From an uncultured Bacilli bacterium (GTDB taxonomy: Bacteria; Bacillota_I; Bacilli_A; RF39; UBA660): a stretch of DNA of 55,162 bases. A program made the position numbers and the translations under genes. This document shows, piece by piece, positions 24,599-32,038 of this stretch. Position 1 is the stretch's first letter. Every line of letters begins with the position of its first letter. Under the pieces are notes generated by a model, which was not told the origin of the DNA, searched no databases, and worked only from the letters and a program-made list of their open reading frames with translations. The stretch spans positions 1 through 55,162 of the forward strand of contig CAKOKU010000009.1 of the NCBI GenBank assembly GCA_934095865.1, given 5' to 3'.

Positions 24599-25043
24599 TA
24601 ATAAAACCCTCATTTTTAAGTCTTGTTACAACTTGACTTTGTGATTTTTCACCGACTAAACGTGTTGTTGTTGATTCTTCTTCACCATTTTTAAAGAAAA
24701 TAGTGGTTGGCGTACTAGTGAAATTAACAATTTTACTTAATTCAGCTCGTTCATCTTCTTCTAAATTAGTAATGTTCATATCATAAAAAGTAACATTATA
24801 ATCTTTAGCAACACTTTCTAAAACCGGTAAGAATGCTTTACAATGACTACAAGTAGTTTGTGTGATAACCATTATAAAATCTTCTTTATTAGCAATTTTT
24901 TCATTTAAAGTAGCCATGCTAAGATCAACAACACCCTGATACTTTTTATTATTCTTTAAATAAATTACTCCGACAATAGTTAAAATAAGAGCAATTATAA
25001 TAACGACTAAAACCCCGAAAATAATATTTTTTTTGTTCTTCAT
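24591..25043 (-). CDS. Membrane-anchored thioredoxin-like protein
   Basis: Product of 150 aa with one N-terminal signal-anchor helix (about residues 8-27) and an extracellular thioredoxin fold: VITQTTCSHCKAFLPVLE with active-site CSHC near residue 65, then a TSTPTT stretch with the cis-Pro and FFKNGEE. It resembles the thioredoxin-type accessory proteins found with some bacteriocin systems, but that similarity is general. First gene of an operon with the CPBP protease (8-nt overlap) and the phosphoesterase, so it probably handles disulfides outside the membrane, possibly of a shared substrate. Start ATG 25043 follows GGAGATGA. Confidence 0.88.
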   Translation of the reverse strand: MKNKKNIIFGVLVVIIIALILTIVGVIYLKNNKKYQGVVDLSMATLNEKIANKEDFIMVITQTTCSHCKAFLPVLESVAKDYNVTFYDMNITNLEEDERAELSKIVNFTSTPTTIFFKNGEEESTTTRLVGEKSQSQVVTRLKNEGFINE

Positions 25044-25122
25044 AAAATCATCTCCATAGTTAATAATATATCATAAATTATCTTTATTTTTTTAAAAATT
25101 TTCTTTAAATATTAAAAAGTGA

Positions 25123-25151
25123 TAGCAATTTTTATTTTTTCTTTATATAAT
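25123..25151 (+). promoter_or_regulatory. Probable promoter of the unknown gene at 25178
   Basis: TATAAT at 25146-25151 with TAGCAA at 25123-25128, 17-bp spacer; the -35 matches only partly. Confidence 0.5.
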
Positions 25152-25177
25152 TAGATTTAAGTGGTAGTAGGTGCATT

Positions 25178-25687
25178 ATGGATATAGATGTTTTAAGCAA
25201 AAAAGTCATTCTTATTGATAGGAAAGGCAATTTTATTATGCGGGGTAATGTTAATGTTGGTAAACAGCATAGCGACTATTTATTAGATATAGCGGATGAG
25301 TTGTTTCCGGGTAATAGTTTACGCAATCAACATGATTTTCCTTGCAACCCTTTAGTTTGTTCATATTTCTTTTATCTGATGGGCTATGTTGCTATTTTAA
25401 ATAATCCCAGTTATAAAAGAGATGAAGCCAAGTTTCCCGATTATCTAATTGTTACAGCTCCTGATGATTTGACACCGCCTCAAGAAGAGGGATTATACAA
25501 TATTCTAGGTGATTTTGCGACCTATAAAATATATTATCAATATGCCATTGATGGTAGTGTTAGGGTGTTTGAAGAAAAAATGGGGCATTGGAATAACGAA
25601 AATGATAAAACAACACCTCAAAATTTATTTAAAAGAAATCGCATTTTAGGTGAAGTTACAAGAGAAAGTGAAAAAAAAGATAGGTGA
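25178..25687 (+). CDS. Unknown cytoplasmic protein
   Basis: Not recognised. The 169-aa protein has no signal peptide or membrane helix and a normal mixed composition with Cys in FPCNPLVCSYF. It opens DVLSKKVILIDRKGNFIMRG and ends in a basic, polar tail. Codon use resembles its neighbours. The start is supported by a TAGTAGGTG Shine-Dalgarno region and a promoter. Monocistronic, with a terminator shared with the converging gene at 25720. Confidence 0.6.
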   Translation: MDIDVLSKKVILIDRKGNFIMRGNVNVGKQHSDYLLDIADELFPGNSLRNQHDFPCNPLVCSYFFYLMGYVAILNNPSYKRDEAKFPDYLIVTAPDDLTPPQEEGLYNILGDFATYKIYYQYAIDGSVRVFEEKMGHWNNENDKTTPQNLFKRNRILGEVTRESEKKDR

Positions 25688-25705
25688 GTCAAGTACCTAT
25701 TTTTT
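25678..25705. terminator. Bidirectional terminator between two converging genes
   Basis: ATAGGT (25680-25685) pairs with ACCTAT (25695-25700), loop of 9. On the plus strand T follows at 25701-25705; on the minus strand a run of A before the stem (25673-25678) gives a T run. The TGA stop of the plus-strand gene (25685-25687) overlaps the stem. Confidence 0.75.
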
Positions 25706-25719
25706 ATTTGGATTAATTA

Positions 25720-26079
25720 TTATCTTTGATTATTATTTTCTAGACTTCTTGCGAGTTTTTTCATTTTTATCTTTTGTTCCTCACGTTTTTGAATAGCAAT
25801 TCTTAAGTTAACAATCATTAGTCTATAATGTAATTCCGCTCTTATACGCATTACAACATCCATAGCAGCAGCCGCCATATGATCTCTTAAAATATCTCTT
25901 TCATAAGGAAAAAAGGGATCTCTATCACGCATTAACTCGCGAAAATAACAATTAACAAAATATTCTTTATCATCTAACATCATATTTAACAAGGATAATA
26001 GGGCAACTTCGTCATTACAGCCACGTTTTATTAATTTTGTAATAATCCTTGCTTCAATTTCTCCAACATGTGATGTCAT
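25720..26079 (-). CDS. Small helical unknown protein
   Basis: Not recognised. The 119-aa product is predicted all-helical, with acidic and basic patches and many Met and Arg (HMAAAAMDVVMRIRAELHYR), and a basic C-terminus. No Cys-based or enzymatic motif. Start ATG 26079 follows the strong Shine-Dalgarno AAAGGGGGA. It has its own consensus promoter (minus strand, 26141-26113) with a palindrome between -35 and -10, which implies tight regulation of a gene of unknown role, and a terminator shared with the converging gene. Confidence 0.65.
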   Translation of the reverse strand: MTSHVGEIEARIITKLIKRGCNDEVALLSLLNMMLDDKEYFVNCYFRELMRDRDPFFPYERDILRDHMAAAAMDVVMRIRAELHYRLMIVNLRIAIQKREEQKIKMKKLARSLENNNQR

Positions 26080-26112
26080 AAATATTCCCCCTTTCTTTGA
26101 TTGCAGTGGGTT

Positions 26113-26141
26113 ATTATATATGATTGTTTACAATACGTCAA
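26113..26141 (-). promoter_or_regulatory. Consensus promoter with palindrome in the spacer
   Basis: On the minus strand TTGACG (26141-26136) and TATAAT (26118-26113) are 17 bp apart. The spacer contains the perfect inverted repeat ATTGT-AA-ACAAT (26134-26123), a typical place for a repressor site. It drives the gene ending at 25720. Confidence 0.8.
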
Positions 26142-26150
26142 TAACAAAAT

Positions 26151-26182
26151 AAAAAAGAAAGTACTATTTTGTAAGTACCTTC
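26151..26182 (-). terminator. Terminator of hpf
   Basis: On the minus strand GAAGGTACT (26182-26174) pairs with AGTACTTTC (26165-26157), one G-U pair, 8-nt loop, followed by six T. Confidence 0.8.
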
Positions 26183-26202
26183 CACATATTATTAATAATT
26201 AA

Positions 26203-26739
26203 TTAATCTATTTCAATAACACCATAGTTATTGTCTTTTCTCTTATACAAAACACAAATTTTCTTTAAATCACTATCTTTATAAACAAAGAAATCGTGAT
26301 CAACAAATTCCATTTGTAAAATAGCCTCTTCTAAACTCATCGGTTTTGAAAGATCTAGTTTTTTCCTTTTTACTAATTCTTGGTTTAATGTATCACTACT
26401 ATCACCATCAAATTCTTCAAATATATCTTCATCCTTTTCTTTAGCTTTAAGAGATTTATATTTGTCCTTATTCTTTCTAATTTGCTTTTCTAATTTATCT
26501 ATTACTAAATCAATTGCTGTATATAAATCGCCATCTTCCATTTCCGCTCTAATAATAGTAGCGCCTTTTAGTATTGTAACTTCGATGACATCTTTATTAG
26601 CTCTTGTTTTAATAATGATGTTGGAGTTGATTGTATCACCATCCTTAAAGTACTTATCAAGTTTACTCATTTTCTTTTCAATGTAATCCTTAATCGCTGG
26701 TGTAACACTCAAATTTTTTCCTCTAATATTTAATTCCAT
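26203..26739 (-). CDS. hpf: Ribosome hibernation promoting factor, long form
   Basis: Long-type HPF, 178 aa. The N-terminal domain has the S30AE fold that blocks the decoding centre (MELNIRGKNLSVTPAIKDYI, VTILKGATIIRAEMEDGDLYTAIDLVIDKLEKQI). After a variable acidic linker, the C-terminal dimerisation domain begins KPMSLEEAILQMEFVDHDFFVY and ends at YGVIEID; this domain drives 100S ribosome formation in Bacillota. The Shine-Dalgarno GAGGAGG is strong. A TTTCAT-17-TATGAT promoter is visible on the minus strand at 26794-26766. Monocistronic, as is usual for hpf. Confidence 0.95.
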   Translation of the reverse strand: MELNIRGKNLSVTPAIKDYIEKKMSKLDKYFKDGDTINSNIIIKTRANKDVIEVTILKGATIIRAEMEDGDLYTAIDLVIDKLEKQIRKNKDKYKSLKAKEKDEDIFEEFDGDSSDTLNQELVKRKKLDLSKPMSLEEAILQMEFVDHDFFVYKDSDLKKICVLYKRKDNNYGVIEID

Positions 26740-26819
26740 AAATATAGCCTCCTCACTTTAATTCTATCATAATCTTTTCTTTTTTTCTATGAAATTTAAG
26801 TGAAATAATCGCTCTTATA

Positions 26820-26828
26820 TGGTAAAAT
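26820..26828 (+). promoter_or_regulatory. Extended -10 promoter for the unknown gene at 26853
   Basis: TGGTAAAAT fits TGn-TAnnnT. The hpf promoter lies back to back with it in a 113-bp gap. Confidence 0.5.
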
Positions 26829-26852
26829 AAAGCGCAAAAGGAAGAATTGTTT

Positions 26853-27296
26853 ATGTATTATGACACATATTTTATTATGTATTTAGCTGACGGCTTGCCA
26901 GAAGTAGCTTGTCTTCTTTTTGATTTATTAAATAGGGGCTATTCCGAGGCTTTAGACATCATGTTTGTATTAGATATTATTGGTGTAGAAATCTTAAATT
27001 TGTATGTTTATGCTTGTAAAAGAAATATAGACTCACTAGTAGAAAACTTATATGCCTTGCAAATTGGAAAATTCAGTCCTGAAGATATTCATTATAATTT
27101 ATTAAAAGTTCCCGCTATTCCTTTTATTGATAAAGGCCTTCGCCGTCGCTTTGAAGTTTTAGAAAAGACATCATTACCCGGAAACAGTGAGCCAATATTA
27201 AATGCGGACACTGATCTTGATTTCTATCTTGGCTTACAACTACAAATATTTAAAAGAAATTTAACTCGTAAATTAACTAATAATTCAGCAAAATAA
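26853..27296 (+). CDS. Unknown helical protein
   Basis: Not recognised. Of 147 aa the first half is hydrophobic but punctuated by charges (GLPEVACLLFDLLNRGY, VLDIIGVEILNLYVYACK), more like buried helices of a soluble bundle than transmembrane segments. It has two Cys and no enzymatic motif. An upstream TTG (26847) opens the frame; ATG 26853 after AAGGAAGA is preferred. Divergent from hpf. No clear terminator follows. Confidence 0.6.
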   Translation: MYYDTYFIMYLADGLPEVACLLFDLLNRGYSEALDIMFVLDIIGVEILNLYVYACKRNIDSLVENLYALQIGKFSPEDIHYNLLKVPAIPFIDKGLRRRFEVLEKTSLPGNSEPILNADTDLDFYLGLQLQIFKRNLTRKLTNNSAK

Positions 27297-27400
27297 GATA
27301 TGTCTAAAAGCAATTAATAATGATAGTAATCTTCTTTTACTTATGATATTATCTAATTAAAGTGTTTTGGGCACTGATAATTTTAAAGGAGAAATATAAT

Positions 27401-28027
27401 ATGAGAATAGCATTAATAAATGATAACTCACAAGCAAGTAAAAATGCCGTTATAGCATCATCTCTACAAAAGGTTTGTGATAAATATAATTATGAATTAA
27501 TAAATATGGGTATGTTTGATGAGAACGATAATCCTATCACTTATGTAGAAGAAGGACTTATGGCTGCAATCTTGCTAAATAGTGGGGCCGTAGATTTTGT
27601 TGTTACTGGTTGTGGTACGGGCGAAGGTGCCATGATGGCTTTAAATAGTTTTCCTAATGTTTACTGCGGTTTAATAACCGATGCCACTAGTGCTTATCTT
27701 TTTAGTCAAATAAATGCTGGCAATGCTGTATCCCTTCCTTATGCTTATAACTTTGGTTGGGGTGCCGAAATAACCTTAACTAACATTTTTGATAACTTAT
27801 TCAAAGAAAAAATGGGTGGCGGTTATCCTAAAGAACGAGCTGTAAGTGAAAAAAATAATCGTGAAATATTAAAACAATTAAAGAGCCATACAACGAAGGA
27901 CTTATTGGCAAGTATACCGGATATTGATAAAGACTTAATCGAACATATTAAGAAAAATCAAAAGTTTATTGAAATCATGAGGAAATATGGCAATAAAAAA
28001 TATATTGAAGTCCTAAATATTCGTTAA
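27401..28027 (+). CDS. RpiB/LacA/LacB-family sugar-phosphate isomerase
   Basis: The product (208 aa) has the RpiB-type nucleotide-free Rossmann core: MRIALINDNSQASKNAVI at the N-terminus, the catalytic loop VVTGCGTGEGAMMAL with the base Cys of CGTGxG, and VYCGLITDATSAYLFSQIN preceding AGNAVSLP. Typical RpiB is about 150 aa; this one has a C-terminal helical extension of about 55 aa, as in a larger subgroup of the family. It isomerises a sugar phosphate (ribose-5-phosphate, or another pentose/hexose phosphate); without neighbours in sugar metabolism the substrate is open. ATG 27401 follows AAAGGAG; the upstream GTG (27362) is not used. Confidence 0.85.
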   Translation: MRIALINDNSQASKNAVIASSLQKVCDKYNYELINMGMFDENDNPITYVEEGLMAAILLNSGAVDFVVTGCGTGEGAMMALNSFPNVYCGLITDATSAYLFSQINAGNAVSLPYAYNFGWGAEITLTNIFDNLFKEKMGGGYPKERAVSEKNNREILKQLKSHTTKDLLASIPDIDKDLIEHIKKNQKFIEIMRKYGNKKYIEVLNIR

Positions 28028-28249
28028 AAATTTATGATTTAATATAATTAAACTTAATTTGCCAAAATCGCTTAACTGTGTTAGAATAGCGTTGATTTTA
28101 AATAAAAAGTGATATTATAAAATTTTAAAACTTGTTAAATTTTGCTCATCACTAAATATCTTTGCAGTAATTAAGATTTAAATAAACGAACAATTACTGT
28201 CAAAAATGGACTTTTTATGATATCATATTAATTATGATAGGAGGCTAGT
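28028..28249 (+). promoter_or_regulatory. 222-bp intergenic region with promoter and structured leader of the coiled-coil cassette
   Basis: TTGATT (28092-28097) and TATAAA (28116-28121), spacer 18, form a plausible promoter, which would give a leader of about 120 nt. The leader contains an inverted repeat CAGTAATT (28165-28172) / AATTACTG (28192-28199) with a 19-nt gap and a perfect palindrome ATGATATCAT (28217-28226). No T run follows either, so they are not terminators, and they match no riboswitch I know. No ORF of note. Confidence 0.45.
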
Positions 28250-28504
28250 ATGGATTGGACTAGTGGAAATATTTTTGAACTTGGTGGTGTAAATTACATT
28301 ATAATGACAGATTTAAATAGAGATGGAAAACATTATTTATTTGTAAATAAAATGTTAGATGAAGAAAAAATAGGGGAAAATTACTATATTGCTTTAGAAC
28401 AAAATGAAGAAGTTATGTTGATTTCTGATGATAAACTAATTGAGGAATTGTTACCAATTTTTCAAGAAAAAGTTTTAAAAGTTGCTAAAGAAATAACTGA
28501 ATAG
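28250..28504 (+). CDS. Small DUF1292-like protein (first of two)
   Basis: 84 aa. The strand pattern FELGGVNYIIMTDLNRDGKHYLF, then NYYIALEQNEEVMLI and a C-terminal helix (LIEELLPIFQEKVLK), resembles DUF1292-type proteins (xLDGxEYxVLxxIxxxGKxYLxL...). The protein at 30943 has the same plan. Function unknown. The gene precedes the 803-aa coiled-coil protein by 11 bp and is probably co-transcribed with it. Shine-Dalgarno ATAGGAGG is strong. Confidence 0.6.
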   Translation: MDWTSGNIFELGGVNYIIMTDLNRDGKHYLFVNKMLDEEKIGENYYIALEQNEEVMLISDDKLIEELLPIFQEKVLKVAKEITE

Positions 28505-28515
28505 TGAGGGTTTAT

Positions 28516-30927
28516 ATGAAAAATAGTACTGAAAGTGTAATTGAACAAATTAAATTAGAGATAAAAGAAAATGGCGAAGCCATAAGAAAAGTATATTTAG
28601 ATATTTTAGATGCTGAAATAACTAAGAGAAATGAAAAGTCATCAACATTAACTGATGGCAGTGATGAACAAAAAGCTAATGCTGCTGAATTAGATGCTTT
28701 AGGAAACGAGCTTTTAAGAGTAAAAAATATGTCTTTAGTATCTGATGAAGAAAGGGCAGCTTTAATTGAAACTTTAGATAAGTTTATTGAAGAACATCCA
28801 GAATTAAAGTCTTCATTAGGTGAACTTGAAAAAGTTAGAAACGACGTATCTAGTAAGGAAAAAGAACTAGAAGCAGCAGAAAAGAAGCTTGCAGAAGCTA
28901 GAGATACATTAGTAAAAATGAAGGCTATGATATGGATACGTGCTTATCACAAAGTTGATCCAAAAATTTATGCTTCTAAAACACATGATTTAGTTGAAAG
29001 CTTATCTACTACTTTTCCAGAAATTTGCGGGGTAGATAAATATAAAAATCTTAATTTTCAACCTGTCGATAGCCAAATTTTGCGTCAACAAAAAAAGGAT
29101 ATTCAAGCAGCCGTTGACAGAGGGGATGCATCAGACGAGTTAAAAGAAGTACTTAATAATATAATTGAATTCGAAAAAGAATTAGAAGCTGCTAAGCAAG
29201 AACAATTAAAACTTATAGACCCAATCGCCGCCTACAAAGAGGCTTCCGAGAAACAAGCTGAAGAAGCTATTGATGCTCTTGAGGCTAAAATTAAAGAACT
29301 GCGTGAAGCAAATGAGGTCCTAAGAAATAGGCTTGGTGGCAAAGAAGCATTGTCAGATGATGACCGTAAGGCTATTGAAGCTGAAATTGCTAAAAATGAT
29401 AAACAAATTTCTGAATATGAAATAAAACAAATAACTTTGTATTCATATTTTAGCTATAAAGATGTTCCTTCAAAAGTAATAAAGTCTAAAGAGGATGGTG
29501 AAAAAGCCTTAGCCGAGGCCAAAGCCAAATTTGCAACTTTAACTGGAAAAGAACAAGAAACTTTGAAAGAGCAAATAGAACTATATGAAGATAGTATAAA
29601 TTTGTTTTATGGCGATGATCAAACAGAAGAGGAGATTCAGAAACACATTAATGAGTATGAATGGCACACTATTCCAGCTGCTGAAGCAGCCGTAAGCAAA
29701 GCCAAAGGCAATTTGAAAGCGGCCAAAGACGAACAAGCTAAATTAGAAAAGACCTCTTCAATAGGCAATTATCAAAATTTAAAAGATACATACGAAAAAA
29801 ATAAAGATATTCTTGAAGTTTACAATGAAATTACCAAAAAAGGTATTGAATATGTAAATGCAAATAGAAAAGATGTTACAAAAGAATCCATAATGGCTTT
29901 TGTCGATGAGTACTTAAAAACTCACAAAAATGCGAAAACAGAAAAATTTGCAAAATGTGAAAACTTAGAAAAGCTAAAACAAGAATTAGTTCAAAATATT
30001 ATGTCTTTAACTAATTTTAGAAAGCCAAAAAAGAAAGTTAAAAATAAAAAAGCTTTATTAGGTACTATTGCGGCCTTTACTGGCGGCTTAGTGGGTGGTC
30101 TTGCCTTATCATGCGTTCCTGGTGTTGGTACAATAAGAACAATCGCTGCTGGCGTTAAGACAGCTATTAGTATTGTTGAAGTTATTGATAAAAAGTTTAA
30201 TAATGGCCGCATTACTGCGATGTCTGCTAAGTTAATAGAAAATCATATTTATAAAAATAAACATATTCCAGAAGGCTTAAGAAACGGATTAAAGAAAATT
30301 GGCGATGTCTTAAATAATAAATATGTTAAAGTAGCCATAAATGGAGTAGCAGCTGGTTATCTAATTGGTAATACTGTTGAATTAATTACAGGTAAGACTG
30401 TTTTTGAAAATATGAAAGCTTCATTCAGTAAACATTCTGCTGTTGTAGATGGTGGAACTCCAGCCGCACCGGCTCAAGGTGGCTCTGGTCGTCCAAGTGG
30501 CGGTTCTAGTGGTGGTGACGGTGGTTCAACTGGTGGCTCAACCGGTGCCGGCACTGGCAATGGTGGAATAACTGCTGGTGGTGGCGACAACTCATTAGGC
30601 GACGTAGATAGCTCTACTAAACTAACTGGTATAGTTGGTGGCGGCGATCCTGCCAGTGGCGAAATTGTTGAAAACGCAACCGAATTCATTAATGGTCAAA
30701 CTTATGATTTAAGTGAAATTGCCAAGGGTTATGCGGCATCGGGCTTAGAATCTGATGAAGCTGTAAGATTAATTACATCCGCTGGTAAAAATGCTGTCTA
30801 TGATCGAAGCGTAACAGATAGTATGGGCAAAGTATGGTGTCACTTTAAACAAGCAAATGGTAAAGGATATGCTTGGTTTCCAAAAGAAGTTGTTGATGAA
30901 ATATTACAATCAAAAACACTAGGTTAG
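28516..30927 (+). CDS. Large coiled-coil protein with glycine-zipper membrane region and Gly/Ser linker
   Basis: Not recognised as any named family. From ATG 28516 (Shine-Dalgarno GTGAGGG; an upstream GTG at 28504 is in frame) the 803-aa protein has: a long, nearly uninterrupted coiled-coil region (residues about 1-500, rich in E, K, A, with breaks near 145-210); a basic patch (RKPKKKVKNKK) and a hydrophobic, glycine-zipper segment (about 512-550, LLGTIAAFTGGLVGGLALS); a helical domain with a second hydrophobic stretch near 605-620 (VAINGVAAGYLIGNTVELI); a Gly/Ser-rich linker (about 643-715); and a C-terminal domain of about 85 aa with YDLSEIAKGYAASG and GKVWCHFKQANGKGYAWFP. No N-terminal signal peptide and no LPXTG. 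It lies between two similar small proteins. Its role is unknown. Confidence 0.7.
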   Translation: MKNSTESVIEQIKLEIKENGEAIRKVYLDILDAEITKRNEKSSTLTDGSDEQKANAAELDALGNELLRVKNMSLVSDEERAALIETLDKFIEEHPELKSSLGELEKVRNDVSSKEKELEAAEKKLAEARDTLVKMKAMIWIRAYHKVDPKIYASKTHDLVESLSTTFPEICGVDKYKNLNFQPVDSQILRQQKKDIQAAVDRGDASDELKEVLNNIIEFEKELEAAKQEQLKLIDPIAAYKEASEKQAEEAIDALEAKIKELREANEVLRNRLGGKEALSDDDRKAIEAEIAKNDKQISEYEIKQITLYSYFSYKDVPSKVIKSKEDGEKALAEAKAKFATLTGKEQETLKEQIELYEDSINLFYGDDQTEEEIQKHINEYEWHTIPAAEAAVSKAKGNLKAAKDEQAKLEKTSSIGNYQNLKDTYEKNKDILEVYNEITKKGIEYVNANRKDVTKESIMAFVDEYLKTHKNAKTEKFAKCENLEKLKQELVQNIMSLTNFRKPKKKVKNKKALLGTIAAFTGGLVGGLALSCVPGVGTIRTIAAGVKTAISIVEVIDKKFNNGRITAMSAKLIENHIYKNKHIPEGLRNGLKKIGDVLNNKYVKVAINGVAAGYLIGNTVELITGKTVFENMKASFSKHSAVVDGGTPAAPAQGGSGRPSGGSSGGDGGSTGGSTGAGTGNGGITAGGGDNSLGDVDSSTKLTGIVGGGDPASGEIVENATEFINGQTYDLSEIAKGYAASGLESDEAVRLITSAGKNAVYDRSVTDSMGKVWCHFKQANGKGYAWFPKEVVDEILQSKTLG

Positions 30928-30942
30928 AAATGGGTTGGCAAA

Positions 30943-31194
30943 ATGAAAGATAGAATAATAAAATTAGATAACGAAACAACATATTATGTTTTAGAAAAAA
31001 TAAAATTAAATGAAAAAATATATGTTTTACTAGCACAATATGACATGCAAAAAGATATCATGGATACCGAAAATTTAATCGTCAAAGAATTGTATAAGGA
31101 AAATGACGCTTTAAAAGTAAAAGAAATTGGTACCAATGAACTAGCTAGCCGTGTTACAATGGAATTAATTAACAAATACCGTATGGAAAGTTAA
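30943..31194 (+). CDS. Small DUF1292-like protein (second of two)
   Basis: 83 aa. The plan IIKLDNETTYYVLEKIKLNE-KIYVLLAQYD, TENLIVKELYKENDALKV and a C-terminal helix (ELASRVTMELINKYR) parallels the protein at 28250: strand, Y-x-V, strand, Y-x-x-x, charged strand, helix. Sequence identity is low, so they are either distant paralogues or share a fold. 15 bp after the coiled-coil gene; same operon. Start by the ATG after ATGGGTTGG; no strong Shine-Dalgarno. Confidence 0.6.
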   Translation: MKDRIIKLDNETTYYVLEKIKLNEKIYVLLAQYDMQKDIMDTENLIVKELYKENDALKVKEIGTNELASRVTMELINKYRMES

Positions 31195-31219
31195 TGTTAA
31201 AATAATATAATAGTCGTTT

Positions 31220-31258
31220 AAAAAACTGAGGTTAATAAAAATTGACTTCAGTTTTTTT
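31220..31258 (+). terminator. Terminator of the coiled-coil cassette
   Basis: AAAAAACTGAGGT (31220-31232) pairs with ACTTCAGTTTTTT (31245-31257) with one G-U pair; the 3' arm itself supplies the T run. Confidence 0.85.
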
Positions 31259-31307
31259 GATAATTTGAGTAAAGTAATAAAAAATTTATCTATTATTATT
31301 TTACTAA

Positions 31308-31340
31308 AGTCACTTATTAGTCATTTAGAGTTGATAAAGT
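31308..31340 (+). promoter_or_regulatory. Candidate response-regulator site and extended -10 of the ABC transporter operon
   Basis: Direct repeats AGTCA at 31308-31312 and 31319-31323 are spaced exactly 11 bp apart, one helical turn, as OmpR-family regulators bind. Just downstream TGATAAAGT (31332-31340) fits an extended -10 (TGn-TAnnnT); the repeats then cover the -35 region, the usual place for activation. The regulator encoded at 34700 is the obvious candidate. Confidence 0.45.
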
Positions 31341-31364
31341 TAAATCATGAAATGAGGAATTTAT

Positions 31365-32036
31365 ATGGAAATATTAAAAGTAGAACATTTAACTAAAAAA
31401 TATGGAACTAAAGAAAATTGTGTCGTGGCCCTAGATGACGTATCATTTTCCGTTGAAAAAGGAGAATTTGTTGCCATAATTGGTTCATCTGGTTCTGGTA
31501 AATCAACGCTTCTTCATCTAATTGGCGGCGTTGATAGGCCAACATCTGGGAAAGTATTCGTTAATGGTGAAGACATTTATAAACTTAGTAACGATGAATT
31601 AGCCATCTTTAGAAGAAGACAAGTCGGTATCATCTATCAATTTTATAACTTAATTCCTATTCTTAATGTCAAAGAAAATATTTCATTGCCACTAGAATTA
31701 GATAAAAGAGAAGTAAATGAAGATGAATTACAAAAATTATTAGTAGAGCTAAATCTTACTAAGCAAATTAATCAATTGCCCAATGAATTAAGTGGCGGCC
31801 AACAACAAAGAGTTGCCATATTACGAGCCTTAATAACTAAACCTACCATAATTCTAGCTGATGAACCAACCGGTAACTTAGATTCTAAAGCAAGTGATGA
31901 AATTGCATCCCTTCTTCGTAAATCAAATAAAGAATTAAAGCAAACAATTATCATGATAACCCATAACCTAGAATTGGCTAAAATCGCTGACCGTGTAATC
32001 GAATTACGTGATGGTAAAATAGTAAATGAGGCGTAA
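31365..32036 (+). CDS. ABC transporter ATP-binding protein (MacB/LolD type)
   Basis: ATPase of an FtsX-type transporter, 223 aa. Walker A GSSGSGKST (about residues 38-46), Q-loop IIYQFYNLIP, signature LSGGQQQRV, Walker B TIILADEPTGNLD and H-loop MITHNLELA are all intact. The FYNLIP and TGNLD sequences are those of the MacB/LolD/BceA group, which powers mechanotransmission or peptide and lipid extraction by FtsX-like permeases. The permease gene follows by 2 bp, and a two-component system is next, so the pair likely responds to envelope stress. Confidence 0.96.
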   Translation: MEILKVEHLTKKYGTKENCVVALDDVSFSVEKGEFVAIIGSSGSGKSTLLHLIGGVDRPTSGKVFVNGEDIYKLSNDELAIFRRRQVGIIYQFYNLIPILNVKENISLPLELDKREVNEDELQKLLVELNLTKQINQLPNELSGGQQQRVAILRALITKPTIILADEPTGNLDSKASDEIASLLRKSNKELKQTIIMITHNLELAKIADRVIELRDGKIVNEA

Positions 32037-32038
32037 GA

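Noticed and set aside
23918..25043. Bacteriocin cluster suggested by the thioredoxin and CPBP protease
   Set aside because: No precursor peptide, dedicated exporter or immunity gene in the surroundings; reported only as an unexplained operon.
30440..30665. Gly/Ser-rich repeat region considered as a tandem DNA repeat or CRISPR-like array
   Set aside because: Irregular codon-level repetition within one reading frame, with no constant unit or spacer.
30474..30689. Pro-rich antisense frame opposite the Gly/Ser linker
   Set aside because: It is the complement of Gly codons (GGT/GGC read as ACC/GCC), not a gene.
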